NCBI GenBank assembly: GCA_023151115.1
Contig: JAKLJP010000002.1
Span: 186,001-250,000 of the forward strand
Direction of reading: 5' to 3'
Length of the DNA stretch: 64,000 bases
Source of the DNA: Anaerolineae bacterium
GTDB taxonomy: Bacteria > Chloroflexota > Anaerolineae > 4572-78 > J111
Positions 32,400 through 41,552 of this stretch are shown in pieces (the stretch's first letter is position 1; every line of letters begins with the position of its first letter). The notes beneath the pieces are model-generated. The model was not told the origin of the DNA, did not search any database, and was given only the letters and a program-made list of their open reading frames with translations. The position numbers and the translations under genes were made by a program.

Positions 32400-33143
32400 A
32401 TGACAAAAATGAAAATTTGTGTAGTCCAGACAAGACCGATCAAAGGTGACATTCAAAGTAACCTTGATAATCACAAAAAATTAATTGACCTGGCCGTTGC
32501 CAATGGCGCAGATATCGTTATTTTCCCCGAACTATCCCTGACCGGTTATGAACCCACCCTGGCAAAAGAATTGGCGACTCATCAAGACGATAGCCGGTTT
32601 GACGATTTCCAAAAGATGGCCGATACCCGGCAGATAACCATTGGGGTTGGGGCGCCAACAAAAAGTAATACCGGCATCTGTATTAGTATGCTTATTTTTC
32701 AACCACATCAGGCCAGACAAACCTATTCAAAAAAGTATTTACACCCGGATGAAGAGGAGTTCTTTGTTAGCGGACAAAACGTTATGGATTTAATAGGTAA
32801 CAAAACCGCTATTGCCCCGGCCATTTGTTATGAATTATCAGTTCCCGAACATGCGGAGAACGCATTTAAAAGTGGAGCAGAAATTTATGTGGCCAGTGTG
32901 GCCAAATTTGTGAATGGGATAGACAAAGCCATTAACCGGTTAGCTGACATTGCTCATAAATATTCAATGACAGTATTAATGTCAAACTGCATTGGCCAAG
33001 CCGATGGTTCTGAATGTGCCGGGAAAACATCAATTTGGAATAACAAAGGCTTATTGGTAGGACAACTCAATGGTCAAAATGAAGGCATCTTGATTATTGA
33101 CACCGACACCCAAGAACTCATTGAAAAAACTGTCCCTACCTGA
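32400..33143 (+). CDS. Carbon-nitrogen hydrolase (nitrilase superfamily)
   Basis: 247 aa with the full catalytic triad in context: Glu in FPELSLTGYEP, Lys in YSKKYLHPDEE and Cys in AICYELSVPEHA. The family hydrolyses amides or nitriles such as omega-amides or carbamoyl compounds. The DNA is clearly more AT-rich than its neighbours, suggesting transfer. Its end overlaps the convergent cobS by 8 bp. Confidence 0.9.
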   Translation: MTKMKICVVQTRPIKGDIQSNLDNHKKLIDLAVANGADIVIFPELSLTGYEPTLAKELATHQDDSRFDDFQKMADTRQITIGVGAPTKSNTGICISMLIFQPHQARQTYSKKYLHPDEEEFFVSGQNVMDLIGNKTAIAPAICYELSVPEHAENAFKSGAEIYVASVAKFVNGIDKAINRLADIAHKYSMTVLMSNCIGQADGSECAGKTSIWNNKGLLVGQLNGQNEGILIIDTDTQELIEKTVPT

Positions 33144-33876
33144 GCGCCAATGCCAGCAGCAGCGCCGTCTCGACGGTTTCGCAGATAGCGCCGTAGACAT
33201 CGCCGGTGAGGCCGGCAATGCGAGCCATCGCCAGAGCTGAAATCAGGGTCATCACCAGCCAGGCGATTCCGCCCAGCAGCAGCCCCAACCAGCCCAACCC
33301 ACCCACAGCCGTAGCAGCAGCAATGGCCGAAGCAATGATAACCTGCGGCCAGCCCAATCCGGCGCTAAAAAAAACACTCGCCCCCTCCCGGCGGGCCAGC
33401 GGATAGCGAACCATGGCCCAGGTGACGGCCCAACGCGCCAGCACCGGAATGACGATCAGGCCGGTTAGCCGATACTCCGCCGGCAACGCCGCCAGGGCGT
33501 TGAATTTGACCAGCAGCAGCAGCACAACGCCAATTGCCCCAAACGCGCCCACCCGGCTGTCCTTCATAATTTCCAGCCGCCGGGCCGGTTCGCGGGGCGG
33601 CAGCAGGCCGTCACAGCTATCCATAAAACCGTCGAGATGGAGCAGGCCGGTCAGACTGGCCCACAGGGTCAGGAGCAGCGCGGCGGCCAGGCCAACGGGG
33701 AAGAAGAGCGACACTATCCAACCCGCCCCGGCCAACAGCAGGCCCAAAATCAGCCCGACCAACGGATAGTAGGCGGCGGCCAATCCCGCCGGACGATTTG
33801 AATCTGCGGGGATAAAAGGCAGGGGGATGACGGTCAGCAACCGCCAGGCCAGGGCGAAGTCAGTGATCTGTTTCAC
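33136..33876 (-). CDS. cobS: Adenosylcobinamide-GDP ribazoletransferase CobS
   Basis: 246-aa integral membrane enzyme that joins adenosylcobinamide-GDP and alpha-ribazole in the last steps of B12 assembly. The signature GLLHLDGFMDSCDGLL followed by RRLEIMKDSRVGAFGAIG is the conserved CobS active-site loop. Several hydrophobic helices follow. No other cobalamin genes and no cobalamin riboswitch are visible in the short gap upstream, so it is an orphan here, possibly used in salvage. Confidence 0.93.
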   Translation of the reverse strand: MKQITDFALAWRLLTVIPLPFIPADSNRPAGLAAAYYPLVGLILGLLLAGAGWIVSLFFPVGLAAALLLTLWASLTGLLHLDGFMDSCDGLLPPREPARRLEIMKDSRVGAFGAIGVVLLLLVKFNALAALPAEYRLTGLIVIPVLARWAVTWAMVRYPLARREGASVFFSAGLGWPQVIIASAIAAATAVGGLGWLGLLLGGIAWLVMTLISALAMARIAGLTGDVYGAICETVETALLLALALR

Positions 33877-33900
33877 GTTAGAACGTTTAATATTAGAGGT

Positions 33901-34665
33901 TTAAGCCAACAGCCCATAGCCCCCATCCACCGTAATCGTCTGGCCGACGATCATGCCGGCGCTGTCGGAGCAGAGAAAGGCGACGATGCGAGCCACATCT
34001 TCCGGGGTGACGAGGCGGCCGGTAGGGGTGCGGCTTTGGGCGTAGTCAAAGGTGGCTTTTAGATCAACGGGAAAAGCGGTTACGGCGTCGGTGTTGACCA
34101 GGCCGGGCGAAACGGCGTTGACAATAATGCCTTTGGGGGCCAGGTCAACCGCCAGGTAACGGGTCAACGATTCGACTACCGCTTTGGATAGGCCAATGGC
34201 GCCGTAGTGAGGCAAAACGCGGGTACTGCCGGGGCTGGTGATGTTGATAATCCGGCCCCAGCCGGCCTGAGCCATGCCCGGCGCAAGCCGCTGGACGGAG
34301 CGCAAAATAGCGCGGGCATTGACATCCATCGTCCAATCCCAATGTTTATCGCTCACATCCAGCACATCGCGCGGGGTGCCGCTGGCGGCGTTGCCCACAA
34401 AAATATCGCAGCGGCCCACCCTGGCTTCGATCTCATCAAACATGGCCGTGATTTGATCGGCCTCGGCCAGGTTCGCCTTTACGGCCACAGCCCGGCAGCC
34501 CAGGGTTTCAATCGCGGCCACCACTTCTTCCGCCGCCGTCTTTTTGCGCAGGTAATGCACTACCACATCGGCCCCCTGCCGGGCCAGTTCCAGAGCAATC
34601 GCCCGCCCAATCCCCCGCGACGAGCCGGTGACGAGGGCGGTTTTGTGAGTGAGGAATTTGTCCAT
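33901..34665 (-). CDS. SDR oxidoreductase, FabL-like enoyl-ACP reductase
   Basis: 254 aa, Rossmann fold with NAD(P) loop TGSSRGIGRA at about 14-23. The active site has Tyr and Lys six residues apart (HYGAIGLSKAVVE), the spacing of FabL rather than the YxxxK of FabG. The segment ARTPTGR-like (SRTPTGRLVTPEDVARIV) and the ending GQTITVDGGYGLL also fit FabL, which reduces enoyl-ACP in fatty-acid elongation. Exact specificity is inferred from motifs only. Lies 24 bp upstream of cobS. Confidence 0.8.
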   Translation of the reverse strand: MDKFLTHKTALVTGSSRGIGRAIALELARQGADVVVHYLRKKTAAEEVVAAIETLGCRAVAVKANLAEADQITAMFDEIEARVGRCDIFVGNAASGTPRDVLDVSDKHWDWTMDVNARAILRSVQRLAPGMAQAGWGRIINITSPGSTRVLPHYGAIGLSKAVVESLTRYLAVDLAPKGIIVNAVSPGLVNTDAVTAFPVDLKATFDYAQSRTPTGRLVTPEDVARIVAFLCSDSAGMIVGQTITVDGGYGLLA

Positions 34666-34683
34666 TATGGTCAGCTTTTAAGA

Positions 34684-34751
34684 TAGAGATTGGAGATTAG
34701 AGATTGGAGATTGGAGGCTTTGCTTGGTTAATCTCCAATCTCCAATCTCTA
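34684..34751. repeat. Period-7 inverted array at proline dehydrogenase stop
   Basis: Left arm GATTGGA/GATTAGA units (34686-34716), right arm AATCTCC units (34730-34750). The enzyme's TAG stop (34749-34751) sits in the right arm. Confidence 0.75.
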
Positions 34752-35675
34752 TTTGCCCAGCATGGCCCGCCCCATAAACAGCACGTTGGCCGGGCGCTCG
34801 GCCAGGCGGCGCATAAAGTAGGGATACCAGGCAGAGCCGTAGGGCACATAAATCCGAACCTGATACCCCAAATCGGCCAGGCGCTGCTGTTCGTCGCGGC
34901 GGATGCCGAGGAGCATTTGAAATTCAAATTGGGTAGGACTGATCCCGCGCGCCTTCGTCTCGCGGATGAGCCACTCAATCAGTTCCGGGTCGTGCGAGCC
35001 GAGGATGAGATAGGCGTTGTTAGCCCTGGCTTCAGGACTAAAAAACAACTCCATCACCCGTTTGGAAGCCGCATTGATCTCGGTTTTGCCCTGGTAGGCT
35101 ATGTCGGGCGGCTCTTTGTATGCGCCTTTCACCAGCCGGACAGCCCCGCCGTGAGCGATAATGGCCTGCACGTCAGTCGGGGTACGGTAAAGGTAGGATT
35201 GAATAGCCAGGCGGACGCCGCCGCCAAAGGTATCGAGCAGGCGGTGATACACGGCCAGGGTTGCATCCACATCGGGGCTGCCCTCCATATCAATTTCAAC
35301 CATGTTGTGGTATTGCTGGGCAGTTTGGACAATATCGGCCACATTTTCGTAGAAAAAATCGGGGCCAAAGGTCAGGCCGACGTGAGAGGGTTTGAGCGAA
35401 ATATCGGCGTCCAGGCCCTCGGCCTCAATCCGGCGCAGGATGGTGTGAAAGGTGGCCGCCGCCGCGCCGGCTTCAGCCTGGGTGGTGACACTCTCGCCCA
35501 CCTCGTTGATGATGGCTTTGAGGCCGCGCCGGTTTAAATCTTTGACCACCGCTACCGCTTCGTCGAGGGTTTCGCCGGCCACAAAACGGCGGGCCGTTCG
35601 GCGGGCTGGGCCAAAATGAGTCACAAAACGGCGGGCCGACGCGCTGGTGGAGAGTTTGATGAAGAAGTTACGCAT
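34749..35675 (-). CDS. Proline dehydrogenase
   Basis: 308 aa FAD enzyme oxidising L-proline to pyrroline-5-carboxylate, TIM-barrel fold. Visible: ISLKPSHVGLTFGPDFFYEN, VEIDMEGSPDVDATL, LVKGAYKEPPDIAYQGK (substrate/FAD residues), and the C-terminal VRIYVPYGSAWYPYFMRRLAERP with the arginine pair that binds the proline carboxylate. Monofunctional, like Thermus and Deinococcus PutA-type enzymes. I start at ATG 35673-35675; the frame runs 31 codons further, into a repeat. No P5C dehydrogenase adjoins. Confidence 0.93.
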   Translation of the reverse strand: MRNFFIKLSTSASARRFVTHFGPARRTARRFVAGETLDEAVAVVKDLNRRGLKAIINEVGESVTTQAEAGAAAATFHTILRRIEAEGLDADISLKPSHVGLTFGPDFFYENVADIVQTAQQYHNMVEIDMEGSPDVDATLAVYHRLLDTFGGGVRLAIQSYLYRTPTDVQAIIAHGGAVRLVKGAYKEPPDIAYQGKTEINAASKRVMELFFSPEARANNAYLILGSHDPELIEWLIRETKARGISPTQFEFQMLLGIRRDEQQRLADLGYQVRIYVPYGSAWYPYFMRRLAERPANVLFMGRAMLGK

Positions 35676-35701
35676 CTTAAAAAGTTTACAGTTACTCAGG
35701 C

Positions 35702-35800
35702 ATGTCATTTCGAGCGACGTTAGGAGCGAGAAATCTTCTAGATTTACGTTTGCACACAACGGTCTCAAAGATTTCTCGGCTTTCAGCCTCGAAATGACAT
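35702..35800. repeat. Palindromic repeat, ATGTCATTTCGA family (copy 2)
   Basis: ATGTCATTTCGAGCGACG outer arm, TCGAAATGACAT at the far end, AGATTTCTCG inner arm. Confidence 0.8.
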
Positions 35801-35829
35801 GGGGATTGAGTAGCTACAAGATAAACGGG

Positions 35830-37176
35830 TCAGGCGCGGATTATTTCCAAAATCTGGTCGCGCTTTTCTTCCATCATGGCCTTTGATTTGGCCTCAAGGT
35901 TGAGACGCAGCAGCGGCTCGGTGTTGGAAGGGCGGACATTAAAGTGCCAATCGGTATAGGTGACGGATAAGCCGTCAAGCCACTCGATCTTGCCATCACC
36001 GAAGGTGGCCGCCAGCTCAGTCAATTTGGCCTTGACATCCCCGGCAATGCGGCTGTTGATCTCGCCGGAGATAAAATATTGGGCTTCCAGCGGCTTGAGC
36101 AGGTCGGACAGTTTGGCCTGCTTTTTCGACAACATCTCCAAAATCACCAGCGAGGGGATGATGCCGGAGTCGGCAAAAAAGAAATCTTTGAAGTAGTAAT
36201 GGCCGGTCACTTCACCGGCGAAGACAGCGCCTTCTTTAGCCATGCGAGCCTTGATAAAGGCGTGGCCGACCCGCTCCATCAGCGGCGTACCCCCGGCGGC
36301 AGCGATCAAATCGGGCACGGCCCACGAGGCCCGGACATCGTACAGAATTTTTGCGCCGGGGTGCTTCTCCAAAAAATATTGGCCCAATAGAGCGGTCAAA
36401 AAATCACCGGAGACAAAACCGCCCCGGTCGTCAATGGTGAAAAAGCGGTCGCCGTCGCCATCAAAGGCAAAGCCGACGTCGGCGCCCTCGGCGGGGACGC
36501 GGGCTTGCAGTTCGGCCCGGTTTTCCGGCTGGAGCGGGTCGAGGCCGTGGTTGGGCAGGCTGCCGTCCGGCTCCAGGTACATGCCGGTCAGCTTTACGGA
36601 GGGCAGCCGGTCGTAAACCCGCTTGAGGATGGGTCCAACCATGCCGTTGCCGGTATCGGCAATCACCTTAAGCGGGGCCAGGCTGTTGACCTCAATCAGA
36701 CCCAACACGTAGTTGACAAACTCTTCGCTCAAATCCATTTCGGTCATCCGGCCCTGGCGAGTCGGGCTGGCAAAGGCATCGGTCTCGATGATGCGCCGCA
36801 AATCCTGAATCCCCTCGTCGCCGCTGAGCAGATACGGCATCTTTTTGACCATTTTGAAGCCGCTGTACTGGGCCGGGTTGTGCGAGGCCGTGACCATCAT
36901 GCCGGCCTGGTTGAGGGTGGCGCAGGCGTAATAATATTGGTCGGTGCTGACCATGCCGATATTGACCACATCAGCGCCCTGATCCATCAGCCCGCGCGTA
37001 ACGGCATCGAACATAGCCGGGCCGGACAATCGCATATCCCGCCCGACGATGACGGTATCTACCTTGAGGAAGGTGGCAAAAGCGCGGCCAATCGCGTAGC
37101 CGGCTTCTTCGTTCAGTTGGTCCGGGTATATCCCGCGAATGTCGTAGGCTTTGAAAATACCTGGGGTGATTTGCAT
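35830..37176 (-). CDS. Phosphomannomutase/phosphoglucomutase
   Basis: 448 aa alpha-D-phosphohexomutase. Motifs in order: FKAYDIRGIYPDQL (substrate entry), catalytic phosphoserine loop VTASHNPAQYSGFKM at about 94-108, metal-binding DGDGDRFF at about 238-245, and sugar/phosphate loops GEVTGHYYF and RPSNTEPLLRL. Interconverts hexose 1- and 6-phosphates for sugar-nucleotide and polysaccharide synthesis. A second mutase gene lies just upstream on the same strand. Confidence 0.93.
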   Translation of the reverse strand: MQITPGIFKAYDIRGIYPDQLNEEAGYAIGRAFATFLKVDTVIVGRDMRLSGPAMFDAVTRGLMDQGADVVNIGMVSTDQYYYACATLNQAGMMVTASHNPAQYSGFKMVKKMPYLLSGDEGIQDLRRIIETDAFASPTRQGRMTEMDLSEEFVNYVLGLIEVNSLAPLKVIADTGNGMVGPILKRVYDRLPSVKLTGMYLEPDGSLPNHGLDPLQPENRAELQARVPAEGADVGFAFDGDGDRFFTIDDRGGFVSGDFLTALLGQYFLEKHPGAKILYDVRASWAVPDLIAAAGGTPLMERVGHAFIKARMAKEGAVFAGEVTGHYYFKDFFFADSGIIPSLVILEMLSKKQAKLSDLLKPLEAQYFISGEINSRIAGDVKAKLTELAATFGDGKIEWLDGLSVTYTDWHFNVRPSNTEPLLRLNLEAKSKAMMEEKRDQILEIIRA

Positions 37177-37199
37177 GGCTCCGTCTTTCCTTATTAGAG

Positions 37200-37283
37200 C
37201 CTATCCGAAAACCCGTAGGCTTGCATCCCTATGCAAGCCGAGGACGCATAGGGATGCGTCCTCTACGGAGGTTTTCGGATAGG
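37200..37283. repeat. 84-bp palindrome (CCTATCCGAAAACC ends)
   Basis: Ends CCTATCCGAAAACC and GGTTTTCGGATAGG are exact complements. The core GCATCCCTATGC is shared in part with element A at 15443. Confidence 0.8.
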
Positions 37284-37296
37284 TACTTAGTAAAAC

Positions 37297-37389
37297 ATGT
37301 CATTTCGACCGAAGGGAGAAATCCCCACCGCTCGTCTTGCAAGAGGAGTTGTGAGAGATTTCTCGCTCCTTCGTCACTCGAAATGACAT
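37297..37389. repeat. Palindromic repeat, ATGTCATTTCGA family (copy 3)
   Basis: ATGTCATTTCGA at one end and TCGAAATGACAT at the other, with inner GGGAGAAATC and GATTTCTCGCTCC arms. Adjacent to another palindrome, so the two mutase genes are separated by a nest of repeats. Confidence 0.8.
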
Positions 37390-37431
37390 GACCGCGTAAG
37401 TCCTGTGAATACGAATTGGATAACCATCCGC

Positions 37432-39084
37432 TTACAATCCGGCAGCCTTGAAGGCGGCCTGGACGATGGTCTGGGCTTCGGCCTGGATGGCGCTCAGGTG
37501 CTCAGGCCCCTTGAAACTCTCGGCATAGACCTTGTAAATATCCTCCGTGCCCGAAGGCCGGGCCGCAAACCAGCCATAATCCGTCACCACCTTTAAGCCG
37601 CCGATTGGCTCGTGGTTGCAGGGGGCGTGGGTCAATTTGGCAATGATGGGATCGCCGGCCAGGGTGTCGGCCTGGACCAGCTCCGGCGACAGGTTAGCCA
37701 ACACTTTGCGCTGGGCGGCCGGGGCCGGTACATCGCTGCGGGCGTAGGCCGACTGCCCAAACTGCGCTTCCAGCGCCCGGTAATGCTCGCCCGGGTCGCG
37801 CCCGGTGCGGGCGGTGATTTCCGCCGCCAGCAGATCGAGAATGATGCCATCCTTATCAGTGGTCCAGACCCGGCCGTTCAGCCGCAGAAACGAGGCCCCG
37901 GCGCTTTCTTCGCCGCCAAAGCCCAGCGAGCCGTCGAGCAGCCCGTCCACAAAATATTTGAAGCCAACCGGCACCTCGCACAACTGCCGGCCCAATTGAG
38001 CCGCCACCCGGTCAATCATCGAACTCGAGACCAGCGTTTTACCAACGGCGGCGTTCTGGCTCCAGCCGGGGCGATTTTGAAATAAATAGTTGATGGCTAC
38101 GGCCAGATAATGATTGGGATTCATCAGGCCCGCGCTGCGGGTCACAATCCCATGTCGGTCCACATCAGGGTCATTGCCAAAAGCGATGTCGAACCTGTCT
38201 TTCAATTGGATCAGGCTGGCCATGGCATAGGGCGATGAGCAGTCCATGCGGATTTTACCGTCGTGGTCCAGAGTCATAAACGAAAAGGTGGGGTCAACGA
38301 ATCGATTCACAATCTCCAGGTTGAGACCATAGCGCTCGGCCAGCGGCTCCCAAAAGGCCACACTCGCGCCGCCCATCGGGTCCACCCCAATTTTGAGACC
38401 CTCGGCTTTGATGACGGCCATATCTATCACATTAGCCAGGTCAGACACGTAGGGGGTGATGTAATCGTAAGCCTGTGTTGTCTCGGCTTTGAGGGCCTGG
38501 GCGTAGGGCAAACGCCGGACCTCCTTCAAGCCGCCGCGGATCAGGGTATTGGCCCGATTCTGGATGAGTTTGGTGGTCTCGGTGTCGGCCGGGCCGGCTG
38601 AAGGCGGGTTGTATTTGAAGCCGCCGTCGTCGGGCGGGTTGTGCGAGGGGGTAATCACAATGCCGTCGGCCAGCCCGCTGGTCTTGCCTTCATTATAGGT
38701 CAGGATGGCGTGGGAGATGACCGGCGTCGGGGTGTAGCCGCCGCCGCTTTGCACTACGAGCCTGACGCCGTTGGCAGCCAGAACTTCGATGGCCGTAGTC
38801 AGCGCCGGTTCGGATAGGGGATGGGTATCCTGGCCGATAAAGAGCGGCCCGGTGATGCCGCGCTCCAGCCGCAGTTCGGCAATGGCTTGCGAGATGGCGG
38901 CGATGTGCTGCTCATTAAATTTGCCTTTGAGCGACGTGCCGCGATGCCCCGACGTGCCAAAAGCGACCTGCTGCGCCGGGTCGTCCGGGTCGGGCTGGTA
39001 GGCGTAATAGGCCGTGATGAGGCGGGGAATATTGCTTAATAATTCACGGGGCGCAGGCTGTCCTGCGAGTGGATGAATAGCCAT
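37432..39084 (-). CDS. pgm: Phosphoglucomutase (alpha-D-glucose phosphate-specific)
   Basis: 550 aa, the normal size for E. coli-type Pgm. Motifs: [19 protein letters not shown] (N-terminal), [20 protein letters not shown] (phosphoserine loop, about 145-164), [13 protein letters not shown] (metal-binding), [11 protein letters not shown] and [14 protein letters not shown] (phosphate binding). Converts glucose 1-phosphate and 6-phosphate, linking glycogen or polysaccharide to glycolysis. With the neighbouring mutase it suggests a sugar-phosphate locus. Confidence 0.95.
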   Translation of the reverse strand: MAIHPLAGQPAPRELLSNIPRLITAYYAYQPDPDDPAQQVAFGTSGHRGTSLKGKFNEQHIAAISQAIAELRLERGITGPLFIGQDTHPLSEPALTTAIEVLAANGVRLVVQSGGGYTPTPVISHAILTYNEGKTSGLADGIVITPSHNPPDDGGFKYNPPSAGPADTETTKLIQNRANTLIRGGLKEVRRLPYAQALKAETTQAYDYITPYVSDLANVIDMAVIKAEGLKIGVDPMGGASVAFWEPLAERYGLNLEIVNRFVDPTFSFMTLDHDGKIRMDCSSPYAMASLIQLKDRFDIAFGNDPDVDRHGIVTRSAGLMNPNHYLAVAINYLFQNRPGWSQNAAVGKTLVSSSMIDRVAAQLGRQLCEVPVGFKYFVDGLLDGSLGFGGEESAGASFLRLNGRVWTTDKDGIILDLLAAEITARTGRDPGEHYRALEAQFGQSAYARSDVPAPAAQRKVLANLSPELVQADTLAGDPIIAKLTHAPCNHEPIGGLKVVTDYGWFAARPSGTEDIYKVYAESFKGPEHLSAIQAEAQTIVQAAFKAAGL

Positions 39085-39100
39085 AATACCTCCTAAAAAA

Positions 39101-39168
39101 GATGCGATGACTCGTGAGGCGAGGAGGCGAGGAAGTGCTACGCGGCCTCGCCTCCTCGCGTCCTCGTC
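39101..39168. repeat. Period-8 inverted array
   Basis: GAGGCGAG units on the left and CCTCGCCT/CCTCGCGT on the right. Same family as 4401-4467 and 53161-53220. Confidence 0.7.
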
Positions 39169-39190
39169 TTATTTTCACGCCTGATAATAT

Positions 39191-39739
39191 TTATCTCAAC
39201 CGCTGCCATTCTTCGGCCAGCATACTGTAAACCACCAAATCAACAAACGTATCGTGCAGCCATTCGGCCTGGCGCAGAATACCATCCTGTTGAAAACCCA
39301 GGCGTTCGGGCACGGCCCGGCTGCGGGCGTTGGCGGCGGCGCAGCGGATTTCGACCCGGTTCATTTTCAACTCGTCGAAGGCGTAGTCAATCAGCTTGCG
39401 GCAGGCGGCGGTCATCAGTCCCCGTCCCTGAAACTCAGCGGCCAGCCAATAGCCTATCTCGGTGGTGCGGTTTTCCCAATCCAGCCGATTGTAACCAATC
39501 TGCCCGGCCATCTGCTCCCGGTAAAAGATGGACAGATCAAAACCGGCATTGTCGGCCAGGCGTTTGAGGTTATCTTTGATATAACTGCGACTATCTTCCA
39601 GCGAGTAGCCCGGCTTGACCCAGGGCATCCAGGTTCGCAGATGGGACCGGTTCTGGTCAACCAGGGCAAAGGCCAGCTCGGCATGGCGCTCTTCTAGCAG
39701 ACACAATTGGATTTCATCGTTGATATGAAAACTTAACAT
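39191..39739 (-). CDS. RimJ/RimL-type GNAT acetyltransferase
   Basis: 182 aa; matches ribosomal-protein-serine acetyltransferase style: HLRTWMPWVKPGYSLEDSRSY, GQIGYNRLDWENRTTEIGYWL, then the acetyl-CoA loop EFQGRGLMTAACRKLIDYAF and CAAANARSRAVPERLGF. Probably acetylates a protein N-terminus, but the target is unknown. It follows the methylase gene on the same strand with only 3 bp between. Confidence 0.88.
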   Translation of the reverse strand: MLSFHINDEIQLCLLEERHAELAFALVDQNRSHLRTWMPWVKPGYSLEDSRSYIKDNLKRLADNAGFDLSIFYREQMAGQIGYNRLDWENRTTEIGYWLAAEFQGRGLMTAACRKLIDYAFDELKMNRVEIRCAAANARSRAVPERLGFQQDGILRQAEWLHDTFVDLVVYSMLAEEWQRLR

Positions 39740-39742
39740 CCG

Positions 39743-40630
39743 TTATCTCAACCAGTCCAAATTGCGCCCAATTAATAACTCCGTCATCTCCGCGTGATGA
39801 GTATTTTTCATCGGCACGGTCTGAAAGTCGAAGCCATGCTGTTGGGCCAGGGCGCGCACTTCGGCTGCATCATCATACGTCATTAAAAAGTCGCCGGCAA
39901 TTTGACCGGCAATATTGAATAAGGCTTGGTGATCCACTTCTGAGTGTAAGTAAAGGCGGCTCCCGGCTCGTTTTCCCCCGGCTGTATAAGGTGGATCAAT
40001 AAAGAAAACCGCTTCTTTTCGATGGACATTCTGAGCAATTACTTCAAGACCATCGCCATGAATAAAGGTAATTCGCTCTTTAACAGCGCCAATGTTGCGA
40101 ATACGCTTTTGCAGCGTAGCCGGATACCAGCGCGATTTTAAGCCCTTGCCGCTTTCTCCGCTTTTCACTCGACCCGCCCCAGGGGCCAGAATCCCCCTTC
40201 GATTGACCCGATTTTTGAGGATGGTTTGAAAAGCTTTTTCTGAAATTGTTTGCGCCGGTTCGTTCAGGATACGCTCAACCGAGGCGGAGGTTAGTTCAAA
40301 ATTGGCGATGCGCTCGGCCAGCCAGGTGGCCTGCCCACCCAACACCGTTTGCCACACCGCAGCTACTTCTGCATCTAATTCTACCATCGTGACATGCTCG
40401 GCCAATTGTTCAAAAGCTACAGTCAGACTGGCAATTCCCCCACCGGCAAAAGGCTCGATAAACTCGGCAGGCCGAGTCGGGTTACTGCGAGCAACCAACC
40501 AATGCCGGAGATACGGCACCAGCCAAGTTTTGCCACCCGGATAACGAAATGGACTTCGCTGCGGTACGGAGGCGACATTGACAATGCCTATTTTTGGGCG
40601 GGGTTGCTCAAAAAAAGATAACTGAACCAT
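39743..40630 (-). CDS. D12-class N6-adenine DNA methyltransferase
   Basis: 295 aa. Motif X/N-terminal SPFRYPGGKTWLVPY (about 26-40), AdoMet-binding motif I FIEPFAGGG (57-65) and catalytic motif IV IDPPY (211-215) define the Dam/DpnM-type D12 family, which makes N6-methyladenine. An internal basic segment (RVNRRGILAPGAGRVKSG) may be part of the target-recognition region. It starts 9 bp after the stop of the NotI-family nuclease gene, so it is the likely protective partner of that nuclease. Recognition sequence unknown. Confidence 0.92.
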   Translation of the reverse strand: MVQLSFFEQPRPKIGIVNVASVPQRSPFRYPGGKTWLVPYLRHWLVARSNPTRPAEFIEPFAGGGIASLTVAFEQLAEHVTMVELDAEVAAVWQTVLGGQATWLAERIANFELTSASVERILNEPAQTISEKAFQTILKNRVNRRGILAPGAGRVKSGESGKGLKSRWYPATLQKRIRNIGAVKERITFIHGDGLEVIAQNVHRKEAVFFIDPPYTAGGKRAGSRLYLHSEVDHQALFNIAGQIAGDFLMTYDDAAEVRALAQQHGFDFQTVPMKNTHHAEMTELLIGRNLDWLR

Positions 40631-40639
40631 AATAACTTT

Positions 40640-41521
40640 TTACAACTCAAAAATATCGGTCAACGCAGGCGCATCCGGCGGATTGTTATCTTCCAATTTT
40701 TCGTCAAGTTTGCCTTGCAAGTAATTTAAAAACAGGTCTACTGAGCCAGGTTCAGGCGTTGTAATTCTGTCCAGGGCTGGTTTGAATAGGGTGTAGACAG
40801 TTTTGGCAAGTGTTAAATGGTAACGCTGATTTTCGGGGTCAAGTTTCAGGTCGTAGATAAGCCAGGCCACATCGGCTGTTTCAGGCGCAACCTCGGGCAA
40901 GCTGGGTAAAGTTTGGTAAAAACCACGATGCAAAGCGATGGCCTGCTTTTTACCCCAGGAATGTAAAATCCCGCCTTTATAAATCAACTGCGGCGCAAGC
41001 CGTTTACGTGACGAGGATAAATAATCAGGACGTGGATAAAGTTTTTGGTTTGACCAATCAAAACTTGGGAGATTTGTTGGGTCTTGCATGAAACGCTCAA
41101 AAGGTAGCCGAACATTGCCCGAAATGTAAACGGCCTGGACTTCCAATGCGCCAAAATCAATGATCTGACCACGATCGCTATAAGCAACTAAAACCACATC
41201 AATGTTGCCGGCCGATTTACCCTGCCGGTCATCAAGGCGAACTTCAGTCAAAGTCGTCCAATGGGTATCGGCAGGAAAGAAAAAGTGAGCCGCATGTTCG
41301 GCAATGAGCCAATATTGCCGAAAACGGACCGGGCAAGTAATTGCCACATCAGTACCCGTATGAATAGAGCAGACTCCCAAAGGATCGTTGGCCTTGTCTT
41401 TGGTGCAGGAGGGTACACGATTGTTGTAAGGGCAAAGTCGGTACTGGCGGGTACGGTTCGCTTCCGGCGAAAGATTGTCGGGCGGAAAACCAAAAACTTC
41501 GGCCAATGGATGTTTAGGCAT
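40640..41521 (-). CDS. NotI-family type II restriction endonuclease
   Basis: 293 aa. Four cysteines at 30, 39, 51 and 63 (RLCPYNN, PSCTKDK, GVCSIH, ITCPVRF) match the Cys4 iron site known from NotI. A PD-(D/E)xK-variant catalytic core follows: Glu93 (LTEVRLDD), Asp108 (GNIDVVLV) and Glu127-x-Gln129 (GALEVQAVYISGN), the ExQ form used by NotI. It should cut DNA at a site protected by the adjacent methylase. Family assignment rests on these motifs. Specificity is probably not GCGGCCGC, because the partner methylates adenine. Confidence 0.85.
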   Translation of the reverse strand: MPKHPLAEVFGFPPDNLSPEANRTRQYRLCPYNNRVPSCTKDKANDPLGVCSIHTGTDVAITCPVRFRQYWLIAEHAAHFFFPADTHWTTLTEVRLDDRQGKSAGNIDVVLVAYSDRGQIIDFGALEVQAVYISGNVRLPFERFMQDPTNLPSFDWSNQKLYPRPDYLSSSRKRLAPQLIYKGGILHSWGKKQAIALHRGFYQTLPSLPEVAPETADVAWLIYDLKLDPENQRYHLTLAKTVYTLFKPALDRITTPEPGSVDLFLNYLQGKLDEKLEDNNPPDAPALTDIFEL

Positions 41522-41552
41522 AAAACCCCAAAACTACAAATCTGTTCATGGC

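Noticed and set aside
33877..33900. Cobalamin riboswitch upstream of cobS
   Set aside because: The gap to the upstream gene is only 24 bp, with no B12-box-like sequence.
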